Of a DNA stretch of 64,000 nt, positions 21,615 to 30,371 are shown piece by piece. How positions within the stretch are numbered: the first letter of the stretch is position 1; each line of letters opens with the position of its first letter. The stretch comes from Heyndrickxia vini (GTDB taxonomy: Bacteria; Bacillota; Bacilli; Bacillales; Bacillaceae_C), in assembly GCF_016772275.1 (NCBI RefSeq), contig NZ_CP065425.1, forward strand, positions 1,828,653 through 1,892,652. Reading direction: 5' to 3'. Below the pieces are notes generated by a model that was given only the letters and a program-made list of their open reading frames with translations, made no database searches and was not told the DNA's origin. The translations under genes were made by a program, and so were the position numbers.

Positions 21615-22805
21615 ATGGCCATACAACTAGCCAATCGTGTAAGTGCCCTTACACCATCATCTACATTAGCAATTACTGCGAAAGCAAAAGCTATGAAGGC
21701 AGAAGGAATCGATGTTATCGGTTTAGGTGCTGGGGAACCAGATTTTAATACGCCACAACATATTATAGATGCTGCAGCAGAATCAATGAATAAAGGATTC
21801 ACAAAATATACAGCAACAGGTGGATTACCTGAATTAAAGAAAGCAATAATAAATAAATTTAAGCAAGACCAGCATATTGATTATCAAGCTTCTGAAATTA
21901 TTGTTACTAATGGAGCAAAACACGCTTTATACACCCTTTTTCAAGTTCTATTAAATGCGGGGGATGAAGTAATTATTCCTATTCCATATTGGGTAAGTTA
22001 CCCGGAACAAGTAAAACTTGCTGGAGGAGAGCCTGTATATATTAATGGTCAAGAAGAAAATAATTTCAAAATTACACCTGAACAACTTACGGCTGCCATT
22101 ACAAAAAAAACAAAAGCCATTATTATAAATTCACCAAGCAATCCAACAGGAATGCTTTATACGAAAGAAGAATTAACTAAATTAGGTGAAATTTGTTTAG
22201 AGTATAATATATTAATTATTTCGGATGAAATATATGAAAAATTAATCTACGACTTCCATCAGCATGTTTCAATAGCCGAAATTTCGCCAGAATTAAAGGA
22301 TCAAACAATTGTTATTAACGGTGTCTCCAAGTCACATTCAATGACTGGATGGCGAATCGGTTATGCAGCAGGTAACAGTGAAATAATTAAAGCGATGACA
22401 GACCTTGCAAGTCACTCTACATCAAATCCAACGACACCATCTCAATATGGAGCAATCGCTGCATATAACGGTACACAAGAAGCCGTTGAAATGATGCGTG
22501 AGGCATTTGAGAACCGATTAAATATAATTTATACTAAATTGATTACTATTCCAGGCATTAGCTGTCTTAAACCTCAAGGTGCTTTCTATTTATTTCCAAA
22601 CGTTATAGAAGCTGCAAGAAAGACGGGGTTTAAAACCGTTGATGAATTTGCAACAGCATTGCTAGAGGAAGCTAATGTTGCAGTTATTCCAGGATCCGGA
22701 TTTGGGGCTCCTGACTATATTCGTTTATCCTATGCCACTTCATTAGAAAATCTAGAAGAGGCAGTTAAAAGAATTGAACGATATATTAACCAGAAATTAA
22801 ATTAG
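21615..22805 (+). CDS. aspB: Aspartate aminotransferase (class I, PLP)
   Basis: A 396-residue PLP enzyme converting oxaloacetate and glutamate to aspartate and 2-oxoglutarate. Diagnostic parts are GAGEPDFNTP near the start, SPSNPTG, SDEIYEKLIYD, the PLP Schiff-base lysine in NGVSKSHSMTGWRIGY, and the C-terminal Arg in YIRLSYATS that binds the substrate carboxylate. The ATG follows AAGGTGAGGAG. In B. subtilis AspB is the main aspartate-forming enzyme and lies in the same place. A terminator follows. Confidence 0.96.
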   Translation: MAIQLANRVSALTPSSTLAITAKAKAMKAEGIDVIGLGAGEPDFNTPQHIIDAAAESMNKGFTKYTATGGLPELKKAIINKFKQDQHIDYQASEIIVTNGAKHALYTLFQVLLNAGDEVIIPIPYWVSYPEQVKLAGGEPVYINGQEENNFKITPEQLTAAITKKTKAIIINSPSNPTGMLYTKEELTKLGEICLEYNILIISDEIYEKLIYDFHQHVSIAEISPELKDQTIVINGVSKSHSMTGWRIGYAAGNSEIIKAMTDLASHSTSNPTTPSQYGAIAAYNGTQEAVEMMREAFENRLNIIYTKLITIPGISCLKPQGAFYLFPNVIEAARKTGFKTVDEFATALLEEANVAVIPGSGFGAPDYIRLSYATSLENLEEAVKRIERYINQKLN

Positions 22806-22820
22806 CTGGTTAATGCATAG

Positions 22821-22848
22821 AAAAGCCATGCATATTTATGGCTTTTTT
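22821..22848 (+). terminator. Terminator after aspB
   Basis: Stem AAAAGCCAT (22821-22829) and ATGGCTTTT (22838-22846) with an eight-base loop, continuing into a T run. Confidence 0.88.
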
Positions 22849-22956
22849 ATTTTGATTTTTGTTTAGAACATTTCAGATAAAAGGAAAATCATATGACAGA
22901 TTTTCCTTATTCCTTTTTTGCTAGGCATGTTTTATACTTGTTATGAGGTGTACGGT

Positions 22957-23655
22957 ATGGAAAAAGAGATTATTTTAGCTTGGATAGAAGAGGGGAGCAT
23001 TCAGATTCCTCAGTTATTAATGGCTAATTATAAAAAAATTGGTTTGAATGAAACGGAAGTCATGCTAATCCTGCAAGTATATTCCTTTTTAGAAAAAGGA
23101 AATGACTTTCCGACCCCAGAAGAACTTTCAGAACGGATGACAATACAAAATAGTATGTGTTCTTCAATCCTGCGAAAACTTGTTCAAAATCAATATATTA
23201 GTATTGAAGAAGGTGTCACAGAAGATAATATTCGATTGGAAAAATACTCTTTAACCCCTTTATGGAATAAACTTATTGAAAATATTATTTATGATAAAAA
23301 ACAATCAGAGCTAGAAAAAAATTTATATGAGGAAAAAAACCTCTATACTATTTTTGAAAATGAGTTTGGCCGACCACTTTCACCACTGGAATGTGAAACA
23401 TTGGCAATGTGGCTGGATCAAGATCACCAATCTACAACAGTCATTATTGCTGCATTAAGAGAAGCTGTTATTTCAGGAAAATTAAACTTTCGATATATAG
23501 ATCGTATTTTATTTGAATGGAAGAAAAATGGGGTTCAAACGATAGAACAAGCTAGAGACTTCGGCCAAAAGTTTAGACAACAACAACGCAAAAAAACTCA
23601 ATCAGTACAAAAAAGCTCGAACACTGTGCCATTTTACAATTGGTTAGAACAATAG
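22957..23655 (+). CDS. dnaD: DNA replication initiation protein DnaD
   Basis: A 232-residue primosome protein that, with DnaB and DnaI, loads the replicative helicase at oriC and at restart forks in low-GC Gram-positives. Residues 1-115 form the winged-helix DDBH1 domain, and about 125-205 the DDBH2 domain with the YxxxIxxxW-like ending (IDRILFEWKKNGVQTIEQA). The length equals that of B. subtilis DnaD. ATG at 22957 follows ATGAGGTG. nth starts 38 bases after its stop. Confidence 0.96.
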   Translation: MEKEIILAWIEEGSIQIPQLLMANYKKIGLNETEVMLILQVYSFLEKGNDFPTPEELSERMTIQNSMCSSILRKLVQNQYISIEEGVTEDNIRLEKYSLTPLWNKLIENIIYDKKQSELEKNLYEEKNLYTIFENEFGRPLSPLECETLAMWLDQDHQSTTVIIAALREAVISGKLNFRYIDRILFEWKKNGVQTIEQARDFGQKFRQQQRKKTQSVQKSSNTVPFYNWLEQ

Positions 23656-23693
23656 GCACTTTTTTTGTTCGAAAACGTAAGGTGGCAATAAAA

Positions 23694-24344
23694 ATGTTAA
23701 ATTTACAGCAGATTCGATTTTGTTTGGATGAAATGGGAAAATTATTCCCACATGCTCATTGTGAACTAAATCATTCTAATCCCTTTGAATTGGTTATAGC
23801 AGTTTCCCTTTCTGCACAATGTACAGATGCACTTGTAAATAAAGTGACGGAAAATCTTTTTAAAAAATATAAAACCCCAGAAGACTTTTTATCTGTTTCT
23901 CTTGAGGAATTACAAAATGATATACGATCAATTGGTTTATTTCGTAATAAAGCAAAAAATATTCAAAAGCTATGTCAATTGCTTATTACTGAATATAATG
24001 GAGAACTTCCTAGAGATAGGGACGAATTAACGAAACTTCCCGGAGTTGGTAGAAAAACAGCAAATGTCGTTGTTTCAGTCGCTTTTGGAATTCCAGCAAT
24101 TGCAGTCGATACGCATGTGGAAAGAGTAAGTAAACGTTTGGGAATTTGTAAGTGGAAAGATTCTGTGCTAGATGTGGAAAAAACATTGATGAGAAAAATT
24201 CCAGAAGAAGAGTGGTCCATTACACATCATCGAATGATATTTTTCGGAAGGTATCATTGTAAGGCACAAAACCCTAAATGTACTAGTTGTCCTTTACTAA
24301 ATCTATGTCGAGAAGGTAAAAAGAGAATAAAAAATAGAGGCTGA
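23694..24344 (+). CDS. nth: Endonuclease III (DNA glycosylase/AP lyase)
   Basis: A 216-residue base-excision repair enzyme acting on oxidised pyrimidines. The helix-hairpin-helix LPGVGRKTAN carries the catalytic Lys, and AVDTHVERVSKRLG has the catalytic Asp. The C-terminal C-x6-C-x2-C-x5-C pattern (CKAQNPKCTSCPLLNLC) binds a 4Fe-4S cluster. The ATG at 23694 follows GTAAGGTGGCA. The next terminator stem begins inside the last codons and includes the stop codon, so the end of the gene and its terminator overlap. Pairing with dnaD is conserved in Bacillus. Confidence 0.96.
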   Translation: MLNLQQIRFCLDEMGKLFPHAHCELNHSNPFELVIAVSLSAQCTDALVNKVTENLFKKYKTPEDFLSVSLEELQNDIRSIGLFRNKAKNIQKLCQLLITEYNGELPRDRDELTKLPGVGRKTANVVVSVAFGIPAIAVDTHVERVSKRLGICKWKDSVLDVEKTLMRKIPEEEWSITHHRMIFFGRYHCKAQNPKCTSCPLLNLCREGKKRIKNRG

Positions 24345-24366
24345 CCATTGGTCAGCCTCTATTTTT
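24331..24366. terminator. Bidirectional terminator shared by nth and ponA
   Basis: A perfect 16-bp stem (24331-24346 with 24350-24365), preceded by A's and followed by T's, so it can act on both strands. Its left arm covers the last 14 bases of nth including the stop; ponA converges from the right and ends 28 bases away. Confidence 0.93.
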
Positions 24367-24393
24367 TGTATTGCTAAATTTTTATTGTCTATA

Positions 24394-27087
24394 TTAATGA
24401 TTTGAGCCATCATCGGAATGACCCGGCGTAGTTTGTTCACCACTATCTCCATTATCATTTCCTCCACCGTCGTCATTCCCGTTGTCATTCCCGCTTCCAT
24501 TATCGTTACCATTGCCATTCCCGTTGTCATTACCATTACCATTCCCGTTGTCATTGCCATTCCCGTTGCCGTTGTCATTACCACTACCATTCCCGTTGTC
24601 ATTGCCATTATCGTTACCATTGTCTTTGCCATTGCCGTTATTATTTCCATTATCATTGCCGTTCTTATCTTTATCCTTATCTTTTCCTTTGTCCTTATCT
24701 TCTTTATCTTTAGACTCGCCTAATTTGATCGTTATGCTCGCAGGTTTACTTCTTTGATTGCCTAGTACAGCTGTTACTTCAATTCGGTATGTGCCGCCTA
24801 AGTTTGGATTTGAAATGGATAATGTTGTGTCTTTCGTACTTCCTAACGATTGTTTTGCCTCATCATTAAATGATGCTGATATTTCAAAGGAAACACCTTC
24901 TTTTAATTTTGGGTGATACCAATTAATGACAATTTCATTTGAAGCTTGGTTGTATGTTCCTTTAAGTCCAGTTGGTGCTTCTAATTGATCATATTTTTGT
25001 GAAACCTGTGACGGTTCTTCATGTCCTCGTACAAATAATTCATACGCAATATTGCCACTAGGTGTATATGGACTTGGTTTTTGAGCAGGATTTGTTCCCG
25101 CCTCTACTGGTAATTTAACAACACTTTGCGGCATTTCAAAGTCAGGTGTATCTTTACCTTGAGATACATGTGACATTAAATTTTTAAATATTAGCTGTGA
25201 TATTTTTTGTTCACTAGATGTTAAATAGTACTTAAATTTGTTATTCTCATCATATTTGCTATCGTATCCCGTCCAAACTGCTGCGGTGTAATTTGTTGTA
25301 TAACCGACAAACCAGGCATCTTGGCTTGCTCCCTTAGGTATACTGTATTTTTGTACCTCATCAGCAGGGAAGTTAGTTGTTCCTGTTTTACCCGCTGCAT
25401 GTAAGCCTGGTACATTCGCTGCCCTACCTGTACCAATTGTTAACACGTCTTTAAGCATATCGGTAATCATATAGGCAGTATAGTCTTTCATTGCGATCTT
25501 TGGTTCAGGACTTGTTTTAATTACTGTATCACCGTCATGAAGAACAATTTTTCTAACAGTATGCGGTTTTGTATATATCCCATTATTACCAAATGCCGCA
25601 TAAGCTCCTGCCATTTGAACTGGTGAGACACCAACACCGCCACCTATTGAATAGGCTTCATGCATTTCCTTGAATTTTATTCCAAGATTTTTGGCGAATG
25701 CTTTTGCATTGTCTAGACCCGCCTCTTGTAAAGCTTTTAAGGCAGGAATGTTTCTGGAATTATATAACGCTTTTCGAATAGAAATTTGTCCTTGATATCC
25801 GAAATCCCAGTTGTTAATAGGTGTTCCATCAAAATATTTATACGGTTCATCTTTAATTTGATGATAAGTAGACCATTGTTTATGTTCAATTACCGGACCA
25901 TAATCAAGTATTGGTTTAATTGTTGATCCAGGTGAGCGCTCAATATCTGTTGCATAGTTCATGCCGCGTGCTACTTTCGGATTTCTTGCACCGCCGATCG
26001 CACGAATTTCGCCCGTTTTTGTATCTAATAATGTAATTCCGGCTCGGAATTTATCATCAGGATACTGAACAATATCATTTGAATTTAAGACTTTTTCCGT
26101 ATACTCTTGTGCATCTGGATCAATAGTTGTATAAATTTTTAAACCATCAGAGAAAATATTATAGCCCATTGCTTCTACTTCATCGATTACTACATCAACA
26201 AATGCATCATATTTATTTTGAGCTGGTTTTTTTCTATCCTTTTTCTTTACAAGACCTTTAGTAACGGATATTTTTTTTGCCTCTTCCATTTCTTGCTTTG
26301 TAATTTTTTTATGTTGATACATTAAGCCTAGTACAACATTTTTGCGTTTTTCTGCAAGATCAGGGTGATTAAAGGGATTATAATTATTTGGACTTTGCTG
26401 TATTCCAGCTATAAGTGCCATTTGTGGCAAAGTTAATTTATCAAGACTTTTATTATAATAATATTTGGCCGCTGTTGAAATTCCATGAACTCCATCTGAC
26501 ATATAAATTTTATTAACATACATTTCAAAGATTTCTTCTTTTGTATACTGTCTTTCTAATTGTAAAGATAACCATGCTTCTTGCGCTTTACGCTCCAACG
26601 TCTTTTTCTCAGTTAGAAAGGACATCTTCACTACTTGTTGGGTGATTGTACTTGCACCCTCAGATCCAAATCCACGTTTAAAGTTTGCTAACACGGCACC
26701 ACCCAATCGTATCGGATCAATCCCATGATGTTTGAAGAAGCGAATATCTTCAGTAGCTAAGATAGCATCTTTCATCCGATCAGGTATTTTATCATAGGCG
26801 ATATAATCGCGATTAACTGAACCGACAGTTTCGATTAATTTATTGTTCATTCCATATATTTCTGATGCGATTGGATCTTTTAGCATTTTTTTATCTAACT
26901 TAGGTGCTTTACTTGCATAATAGGCGAACGTTCCAGCACCAGCTAAGAAACCAATGATTCCGATAATAACAATTGTCAAAATGATTTTCTTGAAAATTGA
27001 CTTTTTTTTCTTTTTTTTATTTTGTTTATTTTTTCCGGTTTCTTGCTGTTTCCTACGCTCTTCACGCGTTTGATATTTTTCTGTCAT
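24394..27087 (-). CDS. ponA: Penicillin-binding protein 1A/1B (bifunctional class A PBP)
   Basis: An 897-residue cell-wall polymerase anchored by one N-terminal helix (about 33-53) after a very Lys-rich cytoplasmic tail. The glycosyltransferase domain shows EDIRFFKHHG (about 114) and GASTITQQ (about 146). The transpeptidase domain has SPGSTIKP (catalytic Ser near 388), SRN in YNSRNIPA, and KTGTTN near 567. A fibronectin type III-like domain (about 735-800) follows, then a Lys/Asp/Gly/Asn tail with many NGNDNG repeats to the end. The ATG follows AGGAAAGAGAGG. It forms a minus-strand operon with recU, as in B. subtilis; the Asn/Gly/Asp tail is unusually long. Confidence 0.95.
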   Translation of the reverse strand: MTEKYQTREERRKQQETGKNKQNKKKKKKSIFKKIILTIVIIGIIGFLAGAGTFAYYASKAPKLDKKMLKDPIASEIYGMNNKLIETVGSVNRDYIAYDKIPDRMKDAILATEDIRFFKHHGIDPIRLGGAVLANFKRGFGSEGASTITQQVVKMSFLTEKKTLERKAQEAWLSLQLERQYTKEEIFEMYVNKIYMSDGVHGISTAAKYYYNKSLDKLTLPQMALIAGIQQSPNNYNPFNHPDLAEKRKNVVLGLMYQHKKITKQEMEEAKKISVTKGLVKKKDRKKPAQNKYDAFVDVVIDEVEAMGYNIFSDGLKIYTTIDPDAQEYTEKVLNSNDIVQYPDDKFRAGITLLDTKTGEIRAIGGARNPKVARGMNYATDIERSPGSTIKPILDYGPVIEHKQWSTYHQIKDEPYKYFDGTPINNWDFGYQGQISIRKALYNSRNIPALKALQEAGLDNAKAFAKNLGIKFKEMHEAYSIGGGVGVSPVQMAGAYAAFGNNGIYTKPHTVRKIVLHDGDTVIKTSPEPKIAMKDYTAYMITDMLKDVLTIGTGRAANVPGLHAAGKTGTTNFPADEVQKYSIPKGASQDAWFVGYTTNYTAAVWTGYDSKYDENNKFKYYLTSSEQKISQLIFKNLMSHVSQGKDTPDFEMPQSVVKLPVEAGTNPAQKPSPYTPSGNIAYELFVRGHEEPSQVSQKYDQLEAPTGLKGTYNQASNEIVINWYHPKLKEGVSFEISASFNDEAKQSLGSTKDTTLSISNPNLGGTYRIEVTAVLGNQRSKPASITIKLGESKDKEDKDKGKDKDKDKNGNDNGNNNGNGKDNGNDNGNDNGNGSGNDNGNGNGNDNGNGNGNDNGNGNGNDNGSGNDNGNDDGGGNDNGDSGEQTTPGHSDDGSNH
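24427..24680 (-). repeat. Asn-Gly-Asp coding tandem repeats in the ponA tail
   Basis: The 3' end of ponA is a run of short degenerate repeats (units such as GGCAATGACAACGGG on the coding strand) that encode NGNDNG and KDKDKD patterns over some 85 residues. The extracytoplasmic location makes a flexible wall-spanning linker plausible. Such tracts expand and shrink easily, so length may differ between strains. Confidence 0.9.
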
Positions 27088-27156
27088 AATAATATTTCCT
27101 CTCTTTCCTAAACCAAAGCGAGTGATTTAGAAGTATAACACAACGGTTGAAATTCT

Positions 27157-27768
27157 TTAACCATTTTTAATGATTTTTTTAATAACTTGTAAATAATCAA
27201 TTCTGGGATAAAGCCCTATAGGTATAAGATGTCCATATTGTATAATTTCTTCTTTTTTTATCGATTTTCTTCCTCCTGAAGCCATCCTACTCCAAAAGTT
27301 AAATAAAAATTGACTCTCTAATAAAAAAATCTCTTCCGATTTAGCAAATCGAAGAATAACAAAGGAAATACCATTTTGTTGAACAACTTTTTTCATATGA
27401 TCAATTTGATGTTCATGGAAATTTTGTAATGGAAAGGATGTGGTATTATTCGTTTCCTTTGCTTCAAAATCAATATATTTTCCTTGAAACACACCGTTAT
27501 AATCAGTTGTTGATGGTTGTTTAAAATAAGCCTCTTTAATGACAGCAGTACTTCTAGACTTATAATCAACATGAACAATTTGTACAGGGGTGGGCTTCTT
27601 ATGAATGACAGCCAAATCATTTTGTAAATAATATTGGTTTGTTATATTTAAGTCTTCTTCTAACGTCATTCCTCTATTACTGTATGAAATACTATTCGAT
27701 GTTTTTCGTGGATTTTTGTCCTTTTTGTCGAGAATGTACTTTTTCCCATTAGGGTATCTTAATTCCAC
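27157..27768 (-). CDS. recU: Holliday junction resolvase RecU
   Basis: A 203-residue nuclease that resolves recombination crossovers in Firmicutes and modulates RecA. The family start LRYPNGK and the nuclease core are visible: [21 protein letters not shown], with the catalytic Asp, Asp, Glu and Lys in the order expected. The start is GTG at 27768, with AGGTGAGGA just before it; no in-frame ATG is close. It precedes ponA by 69 bases on the same strand, the standard Bacillus pair linking recombination to wall growth. Confidence 0.95.
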   Translation of the reverse strand: MELRYPNGKKYILDKKDKNPRKTSNSISYSNRGMTLEEDLNITNQYYLQNDLAVIHKKPTPVQIVHVDYKSRSTAVIKEAYFKQPSTTDYNGVFQGKYIDFEAKETNNTTSFPLQNFHEHQIDHMKKVVQQNGISFVILRFAKSEEIFLLESQFLFNFWSRMASGGRKSIKKEEIIQYGHLIPIGLYPRIDYLQVIKKIIKNG

Positions 27769-28100
27769 CCATCCTCACCTCACAAGCTAAATTATATCAT
27801 AGCAGAAATATATGTTAATTGGGTGAATAAAAAGTCCGATTTCTCGTAATGAACCTTCATGAGTAAGAAAGTAAGCTTGTTTATAGTGGTAAATCAAACT
27901 TTTTCAACGACATAATCTCGATTCCTTTAAAATGATAGCGAATGGCTAATTTACCCAAAGTATATTTTTCTTTTAAAAAATATTCTGCAATTATATGACG
28001 AAGAATCATCGTCATTAGTTTCAATTATATATACCCAATTCGGTTATACCTAATAGTGGTTAATCAAAAAAAAAAGCAAGGACTAAAATCCTTGCTTTTT
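27769..28100. other. Gap between recU and the sspM-like gene
   Basis: About 330 bases hold the recU upstream region and, at the right end, a terminator. The only open frame of interest is minus-strand 27881-28015 (44 codons, MTMILRHIIAEYFLKEK...), which has a protein-like composition but no ribosome binding site; it may be a remnant. A TATATAAT-like tract lies just upstream of it. I see no RNA gene. Confidence 0.4.
28071..28100. terminator. Terminator after the sspM-like gene
   Basis: A perfect stem AAAAAGCAAGGA (28071-28082) and TCCTTGCTTTTT (28089-28100) with A/T runs on both sides; it ends the minus-strand sspM-like transcript and begins immediately after its stop codon. Confidence 0.9.
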
Positions 28101-28205
28101 TTAAGTAGACGGTCGATTTGGACCTGATAATTTAGGATTACTATTTCCGGCCTTTGTTTTAGCTTTTTCCTCTTTTTCCTTTTGTTTTTTTAGCTCGTTA
28201 TTCAT
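28101..28205 (-). CDS. sspM: Small acid-soluble spore protein, SspM-like
   Basis: A 34-residue protein whose Lys/Glu-rich N-terminal half is followed by KLSGPNRPST. I recall B. subtilis SspM (34 residues) ending in LGGPNRPST, so identity as this minor spore protein is likely. The ATG at 28205 follows CAGGAGGTGTTTC, a nearly ideal ribosome site, and a terminator directly follows the stop, so it is a complete one-gene unit. A plausible sigma-G promoter lies upstream. It would be made in the forespore and packed in the spore core; its function there is not known. Confidence 0.8.
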   Translation of the reverse strand: MNNELKKQKEKEEKAKTKAGNSNPKLSGPNRPST

Positions 28206-28226
28206 GTTTGAAACACCTCCTGTATT

Positions 28227-28256
28227 TATTTTGTACTTGGCTTTATTTCTCATACA
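28227..28256 (-). promoter_or_regulatory. Candidate sigma-G promoter for the sspM-like gene
   Basis: Read on the minus strand: TGTATG (28251-28256), 17 bases, then CAAAATA (28227-28233), against the remembered sigma-G consensus TGNATA/CATNNTA. Five of seven -10 positions agree. It lies just upstream of the ribosome site; the leader would be very short. Confidence 0.4.
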
Positions 28257-28398
28257 TTAAAATAACTGTCGAAAAAGGATTGAGTACATGTATTTTTATC
28301 ACTTTCTTTGCCGAAACCGTACTAGTTTTGTCATGCTTGAAGGTGAATATAAATAAAGCAAGAATAATGTATTTAAGAAACAAAAGGAGGGTAAGTAT

Positions 28399-28641
28399 AT
28401 GTTATTAAAAGAAGATATTTTATGTAAATTGGGTGAGATAGAGCAATTAGTTGAAAACCTAGAAGATGATCTCGTTTTGCGCTTTAGTAACGAAAGAAAA
28501 GAAATTACATCGAAAATACATCAATTACATTTTAAATTGGAGAAAAAAATTAATCTGCTTGAGAAAAAAGCAAATAGTAAAATTGATTCTTCACCTAAAA
28601 CATTAAATAAATTTACGTATAAATTATCATCCTTAGGTTAA
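28399..28641 (+). CDS. Small coiled-coil protein, unknown family
   Basis: An 80-residue protein with a strong AAAGGAGGGTAAG ribosome site before the ATG. Residues about 8-65 have heptad-like spacing of Leu/Ile (IEQLVENLEDDL, then IHQLHFKLEKKINLLEKKANSK), typical of a short coiled coil, and the C-terminus is basic. No Cys, signal peptide or membrane segment. It stands between the sspM-like gene and yppE, where B. subtilis has yppC/yppD; I cannot tie it to either. Real coding is likely, function unknown. Confidence 0.7.
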   Translation: MLLKEDILCKLGEIEQLVENLEDDLVLRFSNERKEITSKIHQLHFKLEKKINLLEKKANSKIDSSPKTLNKFTYKLSSLG

Positions 28642-28746
28642 TGCATGTTTTTTGACCATATATGGAACAAACCTTATAATTAAAATATTATTTTAATAAT
28701 TCAGTAGCTTATTAAAGCTGCTTTTTATTTAGGAGGTATATTTTAT

Positions 28747-29109
28747 ATGGTTGAAGATCGGCTAATTGAATTAACCAAACACTTAATTACATTAAATGAA
28801 GCTGCTTTTCATTCATACAACTCAGTTAGGGAAACAGGGGTACAAGGAGATTTTTTTTCAGAAGTAAAACCATTTGCTGATGAAGTTAAACAAATGTGTG
28901 ACGAATGGTTACCTCTTGCAACCGAATGGATAAAGCTCGTTCAACCGAAACATCTTCATTCCATACAATTAAAAAATACGAGCGAAAATTTACAAATGGT
29001 ATCAGTAAAAGCATTTTATCCGGATGCCAGTTTAAAAAAGTTTAAAGAACATGTTCGATCCGTTGATTATGTGTTAAATCGATTACTAGATGAATTGATG
29101 AAGGATTAA
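28747..29109 (+). CDS. yppE: DUF1798 family protein YppE
   Basis: A 120-residue, all-helical soluble protein of the YppE/DUF1798 family. The patterns LTKHLITLNEAAF, CDEWLPLATEWI and VDYVLNRLLDELM fit the four-helix bundle of this family. The ATG follows TTTAGGAGGTATATTTT. Gene order recU ... yppE-yppG matches B. subtilis. No active site is apparent; function unknown. Confidence 0.85.
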   Translation: MVEDRLIELTKHLITLNEAAFHSYNSVRETGVQGDFFSEVKPFADEVKQMCDEWLPLATEWIKLVQPKHLHSIQLKNTSENLQMVSVKAFYPDASLKKFKEHVRSVDYVLNRLLDELMKD

Positions 29110-29209
29110 TGATGCGTCCGTTAATATAAAATAAATAGACATATCACCATTTGAAGTCCCCTTCATATTGTAATAATGTGATGACTGTGTAAACGGGAGG
29201 AACTGCAAA

Positions 29210-29719
29210 ATGAAGGGAAACCATTCAAATAGTGTAAATCCAATGTTGATACGAAATTTCCAACCTCAAACTCATCAATATTCTGTTCCATTTCAACCAT
29301 ATGTTCAAGGATATCAACCAGCGAATAATTATTATTTTCATCCATATGGAAATCCTCAGCCAGCTCAACTACAGCAACAAGGGCCATTTGGGTCTAACGC
29401 TTATTTTCATCAGCAAGGAAATGGATATTCCAACGATGGACAACAAACACATATCTTTCAAAATCCACTACAGTCCGCAGAAGAATATCAAAACCTTAAA
29501 TCACAAAATATGCAAAATCACTTTCTAAATCCGTATCCACCACAAGCAGGAACGAATGTAAAGCCTCAACAAGGAGGCGTAAATTCGCTAATGAATTCAT
29601 TTAAATCACAGGATGGGTCACTAGATTTTAATAAAATGGTAAATACTGCCGGCCAGATGATGAATGCCGTCAACCAGGTTTCAACGATGGTTAAAGGGCT
29701 AGGAGGTCTCTTTAAGTAA
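29210..29719 (+). CDS. yppG: YppG-like protein
   Basis: A 169-residue low-complexity protein rich in Gln, Asn, Pro and Tyr, with QPYVQGYQPANNYY and NPYPPQ stretches, ending in a conserved helical segment (SLDFNKMVNTAGQMMNAVNQV) and a GLGGLFK tail. This composition fits the YppG family and resembles spore-coat-associated proteins, though YppG has no proven coat role that I know. The ATG follows GGGAGGAACTGC. It lies after yppE as in B. subtilis. The low-complexity N-terminus is probably disordered. Confidence 0.82.
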   Translation: MKGNHSNSVNPMLIRNFQPQTHQYSVPFQPYVQGYQPANNYYFHPYGNPQPAQLQQQGPFGSNAYFHQQGNGYSNDGQQTHIFQNPLQSAEEYQNLKSQNMQNHFLNPYPPQAGTNVKPQQGGVNSLMNSFKSQDGSLDFNKMVNTAGQMMNAVNQVSTMVKGLGGLFK

Positions 29720-29761
29720 TGGGCTCCGAGGCCTTTTATTTTTTTGTTATTTACATAGAAA

Positions 29762-29786
29762 AAAGGAATCGTTATTAGACTCCTTT
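29762..29786 (-). terminator. Terminator of the Hsp20 gene
   Basis: On the minus strand AAAGGAGTC and GATTCCTTT pair with one mismatch around a seven-base loop and run into TTTTTC. It lies 13 bases after the Hsp20 stop and faces yppG. Confidence 0.65.
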
Positions 29787-29798
29787 CGTATTTCTTGT

Positions 29799-30269
29799 TT
29801 ATTCAATTCTTAAACGTTTTCCTTTTTCTTTAGGAATGGTGATCGTTAGTAGTCCATCTTCATAATTTGCATTAATTTTTTCCTCAATTATAGGACCTGG
29901 TAGAGGAATTGTTCTCGAAGATCGTTGGACCGTGTTTTTTTTATAGATTGATTTTTGTGAATCATCCTCTTTTGAAATTTTTTCTTTATGTTCAACCGTA
30001 ATTGTTATATATTTTTCTAAAATATCTATATCTATCTGATCTTTTTTTATGCCGGATAGTTTAGCTGTTATTAGGTAATTTTCACCAGAGTCACTTAATT
30101 CTACGGGAAAACCGCCTAATGGAAAAGGTGATGTGAAAAAGTCATCGATACTTTGAAGAACTCCCTTTACTGGCCGTTCCTGAAAAAGCTCATTGATTGA
30201 TCGAAAAAAATCTTGAAATGGTTCTTGGAATAAGTTTTTCTTTGGTTCTTCCGGTAATTTATTAGACAT
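29799..30269 (-). CDS. Hsp20/alpha-crystallin family small heat-shock protein
   Basis: A 156-residue chaperone of the small heat-shock family that holds unfolded proteins. The alpha-crystallin domain spans about residues 55-150, from PVELSDSGENYLITAKLSGI through KKDQIDIDI to the C-terminal NANYEDGLLTITIPK, which is the A-x-x-x-x-G-x-L-x-I-x-x-P signature. The N-terminal part is rich in Phe as in other family members. The ATG follows GAGAGGAG. It lies between yppG and mrfA on the opposite strand. Which Bacillus paralogue (such as CotM or YocM) it matches cannot be settled from sequence alone. Confidence 0.9.
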   Translation of the reverse strand: MSNKLPEEPKKNLFQEPFQDFFRSINELFQERPVKGVLQSIDDFFTSPFPLGGFPVELSDSGENYLITAKLSGIKKDQIDIDILEKYITITVEHKEKISKEDDSQKSIYKKNTVQRSSRTIPLPGPIIEEKINANYEDGLLTITIPKEKGKRLRIE

Positions 30270-30371
30270 TCTCTCTATCTACTCCTCTCAAAAACACGCT
30301 TTTTAAAATCATTATATGTATTTGTAAAGGAATGAGTGTTTGAAAATTAAGGATATAAATGTCTATGAAAA

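Noticed and set aside
24418-24757. Plus-strand open frames full of Ile/Val/Pro/Leu repeats across the ponA tail
   Set aside because: They are the reverse readings of the Asn-Gly-Asp repeats and have no ribosome site or biological composition.
28208-28408. 66-codon plus-strand frame before the coiled-coil gene
   Set aside because: No ribosome site, hydrophobic and Cys-rich by chance, and it overlaps the sspM promoter and the start of the next gene.
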